Shown piece by piece: positions 45,301 through 55,394 of a DNA stretch of 64,000 bases. The notes beneath the pieces were generated by a model, which was not told where the DNA came from, ran no database searches, and saw only the letters and a list, made by a program, of their open reading frames with translations. Every line of letters begins with the position of its first letter. Within the stretch, counting starts at the first letter, position 1. The DNA comes from Nonomuraea candida. GTDB taxonomy: Bacteria > Actinomycetota > Actinomycetes > Streptosporangiales > Streptosporangiaceae. The translations under genes and the position numbers were made by a program. The DNA lies in assembly GCF_000725485.1 (NCBI RefSeq), contig NZ_KL647032.1, forward strand, positions 62,001 to 126,000. The letters are read 5' to 3'.

Positions 45301-46000
45301 CGGGGTCGAGGTAGCGCACGGCGTTGGTCAGCACGACCGGCACGCCCATGGACTCGGCCAGGCCGAGCATGCGCACGGCCGTGATGGCGTCGCGGAAGCC
45401 GTACTGGTCGACCAGCTCGACCACCACGCCGGGCACCGCGGCCCGCCACAGGCCCAGCAGGGTCCTGGCGTGCTCGTCGCGCCGCTCGGCCACCGCGCGG
45501 CCCACGTCGGACCTGGGCCCGAGCAGCACCACGAGCCCGTCCTCGGCGCCGATCCCGTGCGCGCCTGGGCCGCCCGCCCACTCGCCGGCCAGCTCGCGGG
45601 TCACCTTGGGCGCGCCCCGCTCCCCGGCGTGGTGCGCGGCCGTGACCAGGCGGCACAGGCGCGCCCAGCCCTTGCCGCGGGCCAGCACCGTGACGCGCTC
45701 CTCGGCGTCGGGGCCCGGCCGGTGGCGCGCCCCGGAGCGGGGCGCGCGGAACCCCGGCACCGGCGCGAAGGCCGCGGCGGGGACGTCGAGCGCCAGGTCC
45801 ACGCCGACCACCGGCGCAATCCCGGCGTCGGCGCACGCCTGGACGTGTTTGACCGCGCCGTAGAGGCCGTCGCGGTCGGTCAGCGCGAGGATGTCCATCC
45901 CGTGCTCGGCGGCCCGGTCCACCAGCGCTCGCGGGAAGGCGGTGCCGTAGCGCATCGAGTAGGCGGAGCTCACATGGAGGTGGGGGAACGGGGGCGCCAT
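42329..46000 (-). CDS. dnaE2: Error-prone DNA polymerase III alpha subunit (DnaE2/ImuC)
   Basis: A 1223-residue C-family polymerase. An N-terminal PHP domain (HLHVSSAYSMRYGTA) is followed by the palm with LPDIDIDVES (~residue 425), two catalytic Asp, and KLDVLGVR, the third. A C-terminal OB-fold (GVKVATQTPAVRSGRRVIFATLDD) is present, but the beta-clamp motif was not seen. It is much more like DnaE2 than the replicative DnaE1. ATG 46000 overlaps the DUF6504 stop by one base (TGATG). With the LexA box upstream this is an SOS translesion operon, yet imuA/imuB, the usual neighbours, are not here. Confidence 0.9.
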   Translation of the reverse strand: MAPPFPHLHVSSAYSMRYGTAFPRALVDRAAEHGMDILALTDRDGLYGAVKHVQACADAGIAPVVGVDLALDVPAAAFAPVPGFRAPRSGARHRPGPDAEERVTVLARGKGWARLCRLVTAAHHAGERGAPKVTRELAGEWAGGPGAHGIGAEDGLVVLLGPRSDVGRAVAERRDEHARTLLGLWRAAVPGVVVELVDQYGFRDAITAVRMLGLAESMGVPVVLTNAVRYLDPADHQVGDVLDAARRLVPLHPRHLDRTTSHAYLKSTKEMWQVAAKVCGGDQERVARLLRTTRRLAEACAMEPLDLLALRNDPPGLHLPEIGRDPVPLLRHRVEDGLARRGLDRSGEARERVRDELAIIERKRLSGYFVAVAGITDMIRGMGVRCAIRGSGAGSLVNYLIGIGEVNPLDHGLLMERFLSEGRVGLPDIDIDVESARRLDCYQAIFELYGESRVACVSMMETYRARSAIRDVAGAMGLPPHEIDAIAKAFPHIRARQITASLEDLPELRDSRLGEAGLGRVFRLAERLDGLPRHIALHPCGVLIGNAGLRDRTPVERSLLEFPMSQFDKDDVEEAGLLKLDVLGVRMQSALAYALGEIKRVDDVVVELDAQRGDDPGVQYVPHDDQDTYDMICAARTLGCFQIESPGQRELVAKLEPRRMHDLIVDISLFRPGPVNSDMVTPYLEARHGWRQPYYPHERLREALKETHGVVVFHEQVLKVISVMTGRDLSYAEMLRRTLDTPEGRERVRRAFVPLARANGFDDAAVERAWQVLDAFGSFGFCKAHAAAFALPTYQSAWLKRHHAAAFFAGVLTHEPGMYPPRVIIDEARQCGVKILPLDINKSGKDWRVERLGPRVRVRVRPADVEGAGPRVRREFKAGDIGRGYALRVPFSAIKGVSEAEVERMVAGQPYTSLADFWDRARPSRPTIERIVQVGGLDALHDLHPGGPRWRPGELTRRDLIAQVGALDRASAIGVRAGPRKSRRYSSHLDLSAQRETGAAAPPAVQLPLGFGERLPPGELPEMTETEMVEAELEILGIDVSRHIISFHDELLDALGVVRSKDLLSRRNGTEILVAGVKVATQTPAVRSGRRVIFATLDDSTGPIDLTFFESVQGRCASVVFGSWLMLARGVVRRTGARAVSMRALDCWNLADLDALWRSRGIEAVRAVIDRAPEEPAGVGGGRIEYANGFRLSPYADLGPAVTATPPGRLWHASPGSSGPTAA

Positions 46001-46266
46001 CAGTCCCACGCCCTCAGCAGCAGCCAGCCGTTGCTGGCGGTGTCGTAACGCAGCTCGTAGGAGCCCGTCTCGCGGCCGGGGCTGGCCTCCACGCGCCAGA
46101 ACTGGCGCTCACCGGGGTCGCCCTCGCCGGTCTTCCACCACTCGCGCGCGACCACCCAGTAGTCGAGGACCCGGCGGACGAGGTAGAGCCGGTCACGCCA
46201 GACGAACTGGGTCGGCTCCCCGTCTCGGGTCCACACCTCTATCGGATCGCCATAGAGTCTGCTCAA
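46000..46266 (-). CDS. DUF6504 protein
   Basis: A small protein of 88 residues: LYGDPIEVWTRDGEPTQFVWRDRLY, given in two parts LYGDPIEVWTRDG and PTQFVWRDRLYLVRRVLDYW, then EREFWRVEA-like QFWRVEASPG and YELRYD. This family is found next to DNA polymerase Y/DnaE2 mutasome genes and has no known activity. TTG 46266 with GGGAGA 7 nt ahead is my start; the frame stays open upstream without similarity. It is the first gene of an SOS operon with dnaE2. Confidence 0.78.
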   Translation of the reverse strand: MSRLYGDPIEVWTRDGEPTQFVWRDRLYLVRRVLDYWVVAREWWKTGEGDPGERQFWRVEASPGRETGSYELRYDTASNGWLLLRAWD

Positions 46267-46331
46267 GACGCTTCTCCCCGCGGCTCTGGATCGGATGCTG
46301 AGCCACCCGGGGGAAGACGGGCGCTTACGAC

Positions 46332-46347
46332 TCGAACATATGTTCTC
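46332..46347. promoter_or_regulatory. LexA/SOS box
   Basis: TCGAACATATGTTCTC matches the actinobacterial/Bacillus-type SOS box (consensus TCGAACnnnnGTTCGA) at 14 of 16 positions, with the core GAACnnnnGTTC complete. It is 66 bp upstream of the DUF6504 start on the minus strand. Confidence 0.88.
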
Positions 46348-46462
46348 CGGCGTCGAAACGCAAGTCGCCGGAAGGGCCGGCGGGCGGCGCGCCCCCTTCG
46401 CGTGCGCGTGTCCCGGCCTCACATCCGCGGCGATACTCGCTGTGTCGGTAAGCTAACGCGAC

Positions 46463-48085
46463 GTGAGCGGTGAAACCTCCCACATCGGGCGCTACAGGCT
46501 GCTCAGCGTGCTGGGACGCGGCGGGATGGGCACGGTCCATCTCGCGGAGGACCCTGCCGGGCAACGCGTCGCCGTCAAGGTCATCAATCCCGAGCTGACC
46601 CAGCACGAGCAGTTCCGCATGCGCTTCCGCAGGGAGGCCGACGCGGCGCAGCGGGTGCGCCGGTTCTGCACGGCCGCCGTCATCGAGGCCGCGCTCGACG
46701 GCGACCAGCTCTACGTCGTCACCGAGTACGTGCCCGGCCCCAACCTGGAGGAGGCCGTCAACCAGTCCGGCCCGCTGCGCGGCTCCAGCCTCGACGCGCT
46801 GGCCGTCAGCGTGGCCACCGCCCTCACCGCCATCCACGGCGCCGGGGTCGTGCACAGGGACCTGAAGCCGTCGAACGTGCTGCTGTCGCCCGTCGGCCCC
46901 CGGGTGATCGACTTCGGCATCGCGCGGGCGCTCGACACGCTGGCCGGCGTCACGGGCACCGGCGAGATCGTCGGCACCCCCCGCTACATGGCGCCCGAGG
47001 TGCTGCGGGGCGATCCGGTCTCCCCCGCCTGCGACGTGTTCTCGTGGGGCTGCCTGGTGGCGTTCGCGGCCAGCGGGCGGGCGCCGTTCTCCGGGGAGAC
47101 GCTGCCGACGGTCCTGTACCAGGTGCTCAACACCGAGCCCAACCTCGAAGCCATCGAGCCCGGCCTGCGCGAGCCGGTCGCGGCGGCGCTGCGCAAGGAC
47201 CCGGCCGCCCGGCCCACCGCGCAGCAACTGCTCGACCAGCTCGTCGGGCGGTCCGCGGCGCCGGAGCGGGCGGCGCACACCGTGCGGCTGGCCTGGCAGG
47301 ACGCGACGCTCACCTACGCCGGCCCGCCGCCCGTCGCCAGGTGGCGCCGGTTCCGGCTGTACACGGCCGCCGCCGTCGCCGCGGCCGTGCTGGTGGCGGG
47401 AGGCGTCGTCGCCTGGGTCAGGCTCTCACCGGGCGGGCCGCCCGACCTGGGCGTGCTCTACGCCGACGACTTCACGCAGACCTCCGGCGGCTGGGACGGC
47501 ATCTACGACCCCGAACAGGTGGGCGGCTACGGCTACCGCCCCGACGGGACGTACGGGCTGGAGGTCGAGAGCGGCGAGGAGGAGCAGTCGAGCCGGGCGC
47601 CCGCGCCGTTCCTGATCGGCAGGCCGGCGGGCACGCCGGAGCCGTCGGCCGCGCCCGCGCCGGCGATGCCCCCGACCGTGGTCGTCTCCGTCACCGCCGC
47701 CGTCGAGCGGAGCGCGGGAAGCGGCGGCGAGTACGGCCTCTACTGCCGCAACGCCGCCGAGGGGACCTACTACGAGTTCGCCCTCGACACCCGGGGGCAG
47801 GCCAGGATCCGGCGGGTCCTCGACGGGGCGGGCAGCACGGTGGCCGCGCCCGTCAAGGTGGCCGGGCCGCCGGGGCGGGCGCGCGTCACGGCGTCCTGCG
47901 AGCAGCGGGGGGCGGCCGTGCGGCTGACCATGTGGGTGAACGGCCGGCAGGTGCACCAGGTGGAGGATCCCGACGGGATCGGCAGCGGGTACATCGGGTT
48001 GTTCGCACGCACGGCCGAGGACGGCCGGTCGATGCTGCGGGCGATGTTCGACGACTTCGAGCTCCGCGGCCCCAAGGACCCCTGA
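46463..48085 (+). CDS. Membrane Ser/Thr protein kinase with extracellular domain
   Basis: A 540-residue PknB-type kinase. Gly-loop LGRGGMGTV, VAVKVI Lys (~41), HRDLKPSN (~131), DFG in VIDFGIARALD and APE are all present, so it should be active. One transmembrane helix lies near residues 297-316 (LYTAAAVAAAVLVAGGVVAW). The outside part (~320-540) is a beta-sandwich of the laminin-G/concanavalin type. It may sense a cell-wall or sugar ligand. Start GTG 46463. It is divergent from dnaE2 with the LexA box between, which I assign to the dnaE2 side. Confidence 0.93.
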   Translation: MSGETSHIGRYRLLSVLGRGGMGTVHLAEDPAGQRVAVKVINPELTQHEQFRMRFRREADAAQRVRRFCTAAVIEAALDGDQLYVVTEYVPGPNLEEAVNQSGPLRGSSLDALAVSVATALTAIHGAGVVHRDLKPSNVLLSPVGPRVIDFGIARALDTLAGVTGTGEIVGTPRYMAPEVLRGDPVSPACDVFSWGCLVAFAASGRAPFSGETLPTVLYQVLNTEPNLEAIEPGLREPVAAALRKDPAARPTAQQLLDQLVGRSAAPERAAHTVRLAWQDATLTYAGPPPVARWRRFRLYTAAAVAAAVLVAGGVVAWVRLSPGGPPDLGVLYADDFTQTSGGWDGIYDPEQVGGYGYRPDGTYGLEVESGEEEQSSRAPAPFLIGRPAGTPEPSAAPAPAMPPTVVVSVTAAVERSAGSGGEYGLYCRNAAEGTYYEFALDTRGQARIRRVLDGAGSTVAAPVKVAGPPGRARVTASCEQRGAAVRLTMWVNGRQVHQVEDPDGIGSGYIGLFARTAEDGRSMLRAMFDDFELRGPKDP

Positions 48086-48116
48086 CCGCACCCCGCCTCC
48101 GGCGTCCCTCCCCCGT

Positions 48117-48728
48117 TCACGCCGTCCCTGGAGGCGGGGCCGACAGCACGCCGGCGCGGGCCGCCGCCAGGGCGGCGTCGGCGGCGCGGTCGGCGTCGCG
48201 CTCGGTGACCGGCTCGTGGGCGACGAACAACCGGTAGTAGACGGGCGCGACCGCCACCCTGATCACCTCGCCGGCGTCCACCACGTCGGGCAGCTCGCCG
48301 CGCGCGACCGCCCGCCGCACCACCTCCGCCGACTGCTCGTGCCGGGCGGCGAAGAAGTCGTGCAGCGCCCGCGCGGCGGCCGGGTCCTGTACGGCCGCCG
48401 CCACGAACGCCGACGACACCGGCCCCAGCTCGGGATCGGCGAACCCGCTGCGCACGAGCTGCACGATGCCCCGCAGATCCCCCTCGATCGAGCCGGTGTC
48501 GGGGACGGGCCACGGCTCGTCACCGGCCAGCTCCAGCGCGTCGGAGATCAGCCCTTCGACGCCGCCCCACCGCCGGTAGACGGTGGTCTTGTGCACGCCG
48601 GACCGCTCGGCCACCCGCTCCACCGTCAGCCCCGAGTAGCCGTGCTCGGCCAGCTCGGCGAGCGTGGCCTGCCGCACCGCCTCACGAACCCGCGCGCTGC
48701 GCCCTCCGGGGCGCTTACCGGTCTCCAA
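48117..48728 (-). CDS. TetR-family repressor (divergent from ABC-F)
   Basis: A 203-residue TetR protein. HTH: LAEHGYSGLTVERVAERSGV with HKTTVYRRWGGVEGLI (residues ~24-62). Its C-terminal domain is of AcrR type. It sits head-to-head with an ABC-F resistance gene, with an inverted repeat between them, so it probably represses it until drug binds. Start TTG 48728 with CTGGAG 7 nt ahead. Confidence 0.87.
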   Translation of the reverse strand: METGKRPGGRSARVREAVRQATLAELAEHGYSGLTVERVAERSGVHKTTVYRRWGGVEGLISDALELAGDEPWPVPDTGSIEGDLRGIVQLVRSGFADPELGPVSSAFVAAAVQDPAAARALHDFFAARHEQSAEVVRRAVARGELPDVVDAGEVIRVAVAPVYYRLFVAHEPVTERDADRAADAALAAARAGVLSAPPPGTA

Positions 48729-48739
48729 AAACTACTCCA

Positions 48740-48789
48740 GTTGCGTTAACTCTCGACCCATGGCAAACTAACGCTACATCAGTTGCGAT
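48740..48789. promoter_or_regulatory. Putative TetR operator between tetR and ABC-F
   Basis: GTTGCGTTA (48740-48748) is matched by inverted TAACGCTAC (48769-48777), 8 of 9 bases, and by a direct AGTTGCGAT at 48781-48789. It covers the only space for the two divergent promoters. Confidence 0.55.
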
Positions 48790-48801
48790 TGGAGTTCCAT
48801 C

Positions 48802-50508
<1,707 letters not shown>

Positions 50509-50712
50509 CCACGACCCCGCGGGGCAAGCCTCGCCACTCACCAGAGAGCACCGCCCTCCGCTTACCGGACCGCGCCCAACGGGTGCGAACCGGCACTCAC
50601 CGGACGTGACCCACGACGAGACGCGCACCAGCGGCACCGAACGCCATCCATCCGGCGAGCACGACCGGCTCAGGAGCGTTCACCCGTCGAGACAGCAGAA
50701 CTTGGGGGAAAT

Positions 50713-51603
50713 ATGCAAACGTTGACCATGATCGATGCGGGTTCGCCGTACGGCATCGCCACCGCGACCGACGGAGCCCTGTGGTTCACCCTCGCTCACG
50801 AGGGGCGGATCGGCAGGCTGGTGCCGGGGCAGGAGCCGGTGATCCACCAGCTCGAACCGGCCGACGGGCAGCCCATGGTGATCACACCCGGTCCTGACGG
50901 GGCGATGTGGTTCACGGAGGGGAAGTTCGGCGAGCCCGGCCGGGTCTGCCGCATCACGCCCGATGGCACGGTCACCACACATGCCGCGCAGTCCCCGTAC
51001 GGCATCGTCGCGGGCCCTGACGGCGCCATGTGGTTCACCCAGATGCAGCCGGGCGCGATCGGGCGCATCGGAGCTGACGGGACGATGACGGAGTTCGCGG
51101 TGCCCCTGGACGGTGGCGGCATGCCCTCCTTCATCACCGCAGGCCCCGACGACGCCCTGTGGTTCACCCTCAACCAGGGCAACGCCATCGGGCGCGTCTC
51201 GCCGTCGGGTGAGATGACCTTCCACCCGCTGCCCACCGAGGGCGCCGCGCCGGTGGGCATCACGCTGGGCCCGGACGACGCCCTGTGGTTCGTGGAGATC
51301 GGCGCCGGCCAGGTCGGCCGCATCGACACCTCGGGCAAGATCACCGAATACCCGCTCCCCGACCGCGCCGCCCGCCCCCACGCGATCACCACCGGCCCGG
51401 ACGGCGCCCTGTGGTTCACCGAGTGGGCGGCAGGCCGGCTGGGCCGCATCACGACCGACGGGACCATCGAGGAGCACCCGCTGCTCGCCGTGCCGGGCGA
51501 AGACGGCAGCGAGCGGAAGGCCGAACCCCACGGCGTGACGGTCGGACCGGACCGTGCGCTCTGGGTGGCCCTGGAAGCAGGCGCTCTGGCCCGCATCCCC
51601 TGA
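50713..51603 (+). CDS. vgb: Virginiamycin B lyase (streptogramin B lyase)
   Basis: A 296-residue seven-bladed beta-propeller; each blade repeats GPDGALWFT-type motifs (e.g. GPDDALWFTLNQGNAIGRV). RPHAITTG (~residue 223), WFTEW and PHGVTVG provide the catalytic His, Glu and His of Vgb. Vgb linearises streptogramin B by breaking its ester bond. ATG 50713 follows GGGGGAA. It lies 204 bp downstream of the ABC-F gene, same direction, strengthening a resistance role. The stop codon is inside a 31-bp duplication. Confidence 0.92.
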   Translation: MQTLTMIDAGSPYGIATATDGALWFTLAHEGRIGRLVPGQEPVIHQLEPADGQPMVITPGPDGAMWFTEGKFGEPGRVCRITPDGTVTTHAAQSPYGIVAGPDGAMWFTQMQPGAIGRIGADGTMTEFAVPLDGGGMPSFITAGPDDALWFTLNQGNAIGRVSPSGEMTFHPLPTEGAAPVGITLGPDDALWFVEIGAGQVGRIDTSGKITEYPLPDRAARPHAITTGPDGALWFTEWAAGRLGRITTDGTIEEHPLLAVPGEDGSERKAEPHGVTVGPDRALWVALEAGALARIP

Positions 51604-51654
51604 CGGCACGCCCGGTCCAGGGCGCATCCCCTGACGGCACGCCCGCGTCCAGGG
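51592..51654. repeat. 31-bp duplication with the vgb stop codon
   Basis: CGCATCCCCTGACGGCACGC starts both copies (51592-51622 and 51623-51654). The TGA of vgb is at 51601-51603; the second copy has TGA 31 bp later. Confidence 0.9.
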
Positions 51655-51788
51655 CGTCCACCTCACGCCCACGGCGCTCCGGGCGGCACCGCGCCGGGAT
51701 CGTCCTCGTGCCCGTGGGGACCGGCCGTGCGGGGTGATGGGCCGTACCCGGGTGGCATCGGGGGGTGGGCGGGGAGTTGACTAGGGAT

Positions 51789-52736
51789 ATGCATGCCATC
51801 ATCGTCTCCGCCCCAGGCGGCCCAGAGGTTCTCGAGTACGGCGAGCGGCCCGACCCCACGCCCGGTGACGGGGAAGTCGTGGTCGACGTGGCCGCCAGTG
51901 GTGTGAACTTCATCGACATCTACCACCGCTCCGGTGCGTACCCGCTCAACCTGCCCACCCCGATCGGGTCCGAGGGCGCGGGCACGGTCTCGGCCGTCGG
52001 CGCGGGGGTGCGGGACGTGGCGGTGGGTGACACCGTCGCGTGGGTCAACGTGCTGGGCAGCTACGCCGAGAAGGCCGTCGTGCCGGCCGACCGCCTGGTG
52101 CCGGTGCCCGAGGGGGTGTCGGCCGAGGTGGCCGCGGCGGCGATGTTGCAGGGCATGACCGCCCACTACCTGACGTGCTCGACCCACGAGGTGAAGGAGG
52201 GCGACCGGGTCCTCGTCCACGCCGGGGCGGGCGGCATGGGCCAGCTGCTGATCCAGCTCGCCAAGCTCAAGGGCGCCAAGGTCTACACCACGGTCTCCAC
52301 CAGCGAGAAGGAGAAGCTGGCCAGGGAGGCGGGCGCCCACGAGGTGCTGCGCTACGACGACTTCGCCGAGGCGCTGCGGGGCACGATCGACGTGGTGTAC
52401 GACGGTGTCGGCAAGGCCACGTTCGACGGCGGGCTGGAGGCGCTGCGCCCGCGCGGCCTCATGGCCCTGTACGGCGCCGCCAGCGGCCCCGTGCCGCCGT
52501 TCGACCCGCAGACGCTCAACAAGCAGGGCTCGCTCTTCCTGACCAGGCCCACGCTCGTCCACTACGTCGCCGAGCGCCGGGAGCTGCTCCAGCGCGCGTC
52601 CGACGTGTTCGGCTGGATCGCCGCCGGGCAGCTCGTGATCAACGTGTCACACCGCTACCCGCTGGCCGAGGCGCGGCAGGCCCACGAGGACCTGGCCGCC
52701 CGGCGTACCACCGGGAAGCTGCTTCTCATACCCTGA
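51789..52736 (+). CDS. NADPH:quinone oxidoreductase (zeta-crystallin type MDR)
   Basis: A 315-residue medium-chain reductase without structural zinc Cys. GVNFIDIYHRSGAYP (~residue 42) and the nucleotide motif VHAGAGGMGQLLIQLAK (~145) match QorA/zeta-crystallin. It reduces quinones one electron at a time with NADPH. ATG 51789 is chosen. It is 5 nt from the LysE gene, likely one transcript. Confidence 0.9.
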   Translation: MHAIIVSAPGGPEVLEYGERPDPTPGDGEVVVDVAASGVNFIDIYHRSGAYPLNLPTPIGSEGAGTVSAVGAGVRDVAVGDTVAWVNVLGSYAEKAVVPADRLVPVPEGVSAEVAAAAMLQGMTAHYLTCSTHEVKEGDRVLVHAGAGGMGQLLIQLAKLKGAKVYTTVSTSEKEKLAREAGAHEVLRYDDFAEALRGTIDVVYDGVGKATFDGGLEALRPRGLMALYGAASGPVPPFDPQTLNKQGSLFLTRPTLVHYVAERRELLQRASDVFGWIAAGQLVINVSHRYPLAEARQAHEDLAARRTTGKLLLIP

Positions 52737-52741
52737 CATCC

Positions 52742-53368
52742 ATGGACATCGCAGGATCTGTGTGGTCGTTCGCCGCGGTGGTCGCCCTGCTCACGATCAC
52801 GCCCGGCCTCGACACGGCCCTGATCCTGCGGACGTCCGTGCTCGCCGGTCGGCGCCCGGCCTGGGGTGTGACGCTGGGGATCCAGCTCGGCACGCTCATC
52901 TGGGGCGTGCTCACCGCGGCCGGGCTGTCGGCGCTGCTGGCGGCCTCGCAACTGGCCTACGACGTGCTGCGCTGGGCCGGGGCGGCGTACCTGGTGTGGA
53001 TGGGCCTGCGCATGCTGCTGGCCGCCAGGGGCGGCGAGCACGCGCCCGAGCAGCTTCAGCAGGAGGTGCGCTTCGGCACGGGGCTGCGGCGCGGGCTCCT
53101 GACGAACCTGCTCAACCCCAAGGTCGGGGCCTTCTACGTGGCCATGTTGCCGCACTTCATCCCCGACGACGCGCCGCACGCGCTGATGGGGCTGCTGCTG
53201 GCCGGGGTGCACGTGGCCGAGGGGCTGGTGTGGAGCGCGCTGCTGATCGGGTTCGCGGCGCTGATGGGCGGGTTCCTGCGGTCGCCGGCCGTGCGGCGCT
53301 TCCTCGACCGGCTGGCCGGCGTGGTGATCGTCGGTTTCGGCGTCCGCCTGGCCGTCTCCCACGACTGA
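52742..53368 (+). CDS. LysE/RhtB-family exporter
   Basis: A 208-residue membrane protein with about six helices. The N-terminal TPGLDTALILRTSVLAGRR is the family's conserved region, followed by YLVWMGLRMLL and the NLLNPKVGAFYVAMLPHF motif. It exports amino acids or related metabolites; the substrate is unknown. ATG 52742 is 5 nt after the quinone oxidoreductase stop. Confidence 0.9.
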   Translation: MDIAGSVWSFAAVVALLTITPGLDTALILRTSVLAGRRPAWGVTLGIQLGTLIWGVLTAAGLSALLAASQLAYDVLRWAGAAYLVWMGLRMLLAARGGEHAPEQLQQEVRFGTGLRRGLLTNLLNPKVGAFYVAMLPHFIPDDAPHALMGLLLAGVHVAEGLVWSALLIGFAALMGGFLRSPAVRRFLDRLAGVVIVGFGVRLAVSHD

Positions 53369-53545
53369 GGCTCTCGCGTACGGCCACTCCGAGCCGGAGC
53401 GGGCCGAGAGCTGAACCGCTCACACCGCCCGCCCGGCAAGTCGAGGGCTGATCGCTCGCGCCGGCCCGGTAAAGGCAGGTCAGACATCTTTCGAGGTGGC
53501 AGGGGTAGGGGCCCGATCGTAGTCTGAAGAAACGGGGAAAGGGTC
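53369..53545. other. Spacer with an imperfect ~34-bp duplication
   Basis: 177 bp. Two diverged copies of ~33 bp lie at 53406-53440 and 53443-53474. The promoter of the MT0933-like gene is presumably in the last 60 bp. Confidence 0.5.
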
Positions 53546-53923
53546 ATGAGCCGCATCGGAGACTGGCTGAAGAAGGCCGAGAACCTTGCCAGGGGGCACT
53601 CCAAGCAGGCCGACCAGGTGCTGGACCGCGCCGAGCAGTTCGTGAAGGAACGCACCGGGCACAAGTACGACGAGCAGATCAGCAAGGGCGCCGATGCCGT
53701 GCAGCGCCGCTACGGCGGTGGCGAGACCGGTGCCGGTGACGGGCGCGGTGCCGGTGACGAGCGGGGCGCAGGTGACGAGCGGGGCGCCGGTGACGGGCGG
53801 GGCCTGGGCGACGGGGCGGGTGACGGACGGGGCGTCGGCGACGAGCGGCGCGCCGGCCGGCAGCCGCAGTACCAGACGCCCACACAGGAGGAGCAGGGCC
53901 GGCGTATGCCGCCGCAGGGGTGA
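53546..53923 (+). CDS. MT0933-family antitoxin-like protein with Gly-Asp repeats
   Basis: A 125-residue protein. Residues 1-~57 (IGDWLKKAENLARGHSKQ, then VLDRAEQFVKERTGHKYDEQI) fit the MT0933/Rv0909 antitoxin-like family. The rest is a hydrophilic tail of GAGDGRGAGDERG-type repeats, ending in a polar segment. No SRPBCC toxin partner, as in Rv0909-Rv0910, was seen next to it, so an antitoxin role is doubtful. The ATG follows GGGAAAGG. Its stop is in a 23-bp-spaced repeat (GCAGGGGTGAG at 53914 and 53937). Confidence 0.8.
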   Translation: MSRIGDWLKKAENLARGHSKQADQVLDRAEQFVKERTGHKYDEQISKGADAVQRRYGGGETGAGDGRGAGDERGAGDERGAGDGRGLGDGAGDGRGVGDERRAGRQPQYQTPTQEEQGRRMPPQG

Positions 53924-54030
53924 GACGGGACCGCGGGCAGGGGTGAGGCCCGCGATCCCGCCCGCCGGCGCTCCGATCGTGGGCGAGGCCGTGCCCGCGG
54001 TTCCGTCCGCCGGGGTTCCGGTCGGGTGGG

Positions 54031-55371
54031 TCAGCGGCGGGCGTCGTCCATGACCTTGCGGGCGTCGCGTTCGAACGAGGCCCTGGCGCCCAGCGTGAGC
54101 AGGCCGCCCACCACCATGGGGATCACCAGGATGTACATGCCGGACAACAGCGACCCGAACGCGTCCGAGGCGATGCCGACGACCAGCGAGCCGAACGCGG
54201 CGCCGAACGTCAGCAGCAGTTGCAGGACGGCGAAGCCGAGGCCGCGCGCGGCGGCCGGGACCACGTCCGCCAGGCAGGCGGTCATGTTGGGGATCGCGAT
54301 CGACATCAGCGAGCAGGCGATGAGCACGCCGATCGTCAGCGCCGCGATGGAGTCCATCGACAGCGCCCCGGCCAGGACCGCGGAGCCGGCCGTGATGCCG
54401 CCGCCGCCCGCCAGCAGCCGGCCGCCCTTGCGGGTGCCGTGCCACTTCCGGCCCAGCCACGAGCCGACCAGAGTGCCGGTGAGAGTGCCCGCGATGGTGA
54501 TCAGGCCGCTGAGCGAGGCGGCGGAGCCGACGCCGACGGCGAAGTCGCGCACCATGAGCGTGGGCAGCCAGAAGAAGATCCCGGCCAGGCCGAGGCTGAG
54601 CAGCGCCAGGCCGAGGCAGACGAAGATCAGCGTGGGAATGACCACCACCTGGCGGAGCTGCGGCCAGAACGGCGGCTTGTCCTTGAGCTTCTTCGGCATG
54701 ACGGGCGGGGCGGCCGCCGCCTCGGACGGTGGCTGTCCTGAGGCGATCAGCCGGTCCAGTTCGCCGCGGCGCGGCTCGCGCAGCATCCAGACGAGCAGCG
54801 CCGTGAGCACGCCGGGGACGACCATGATGAGGAACGCCGTCCGCCATCCGAACGCCTCGGCCAGCACCCCGCCGAGCAGGGTGCCCACCCCGCCGAGGTA
54901 CGTCGTGACGCGCGTCAGCCCGTACGCCTTGGCCCGGCTGGCCGGCGGGTAGTAGTCGGCGAGCAGGCTGCCCGCGGCCGGATTGTCGATGTTCTCGGCG
55001 ACGGCCAGGAACACGCGCATCAGGTAGAACATCGCGAAGCCGGTGGCCAGGCCGGAGCCCAGCGTGGCGATGGCCCAGCAGAAGACCACGATCGCGATGA
55101 TCCGCGTGCGGCTGAAGCGGTCCGCCAGGTATCCGGCGGGCAGGGAGACCACGGCCGCGGCCAGGGCGGCGGCCGTGGGGATGGAGCCCGCGGCGGTGTC
55201 GCTGAAGCCCCATTCCTTCTGTATGAGCGGGAGCACGCCCGATAGGAGGTTGTGCTCGATCCGGTCCACTAGTCCGACGATGAACAGCACCACGAGGGGT
55301 GCCCAGCCGAATGGCGCGCGGGACTGCGCGTCGATGGTGCCTGTACGCGGCGAACCGAACGTCCCGACCAT
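54031..55371 (-). CDS. MFS transporter under CTAG operators (distant regulon member)
   Basis: A 446-residue 12-helix MFS. LLSGVLPLIQKEWGFSDTAAG and GYLADRFSRTR (motif A) place it near the Spinster/aromatic-acid-like carriers. Start ATG 55371 (GTG 55377 is an alternative). Upstream is an array of CTAG palindromes identical in pattern to those of the acyl-CoA cluster 43 kb away, and not to anything else nearby. It may import the acid that the cluster degrades, or export a product. It is divergent from cobQ. Confidence 0.88.
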   Translation of the reverse strand: MVGTFGSPRTGTIDAQSRAPFGWAPLVVLFIVGLVDRIEHNLLSGVLPLIQKEWGFSDTAAGSIPTAAALAAAVVSLPAGYLADRFSRTRIIAIVVFCWAIATLGSGLATGFAMFYLMRVFLAVAENIDNPAAGSLLADYYPPASRAKAYGLTRVTTYLGGVGTLLGGVLAEAFGWRTAFLIMVVPGVLTALLVWMLREPRRGELDRLIASGQPPSEAAAAPPVMPKKLKDKPPFWPQLRQVVVIPTLIFVCLGLALLSLGLAGIFFWLPTLMVRDFAVGVGSAASLSGLITIAGTLTGTLVGSWLGRKWHGTRKGGRLLAGGGGITAGSAVLAGALSMDSIAALTIGVLIACSLMSIAIPNMTACLADVVPAAARGLGFAVLQLLLTFGAAFGSLVVGIASDAFGSLLSGMYILVIPMVVGGLLTLGARASFERDARKVMDDARR

Positions 55372-55394
55372 GCCCACCCTTTCCGTAGGGAAAT

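Noticed and set aside
42365..46048. A 1227-codon plus-strand open frame
   Set aside because: Exact antisense of dnaE2; the translation is Gly/Arg/Val/His-rich with no family features, as is common in GC-rich shadows.
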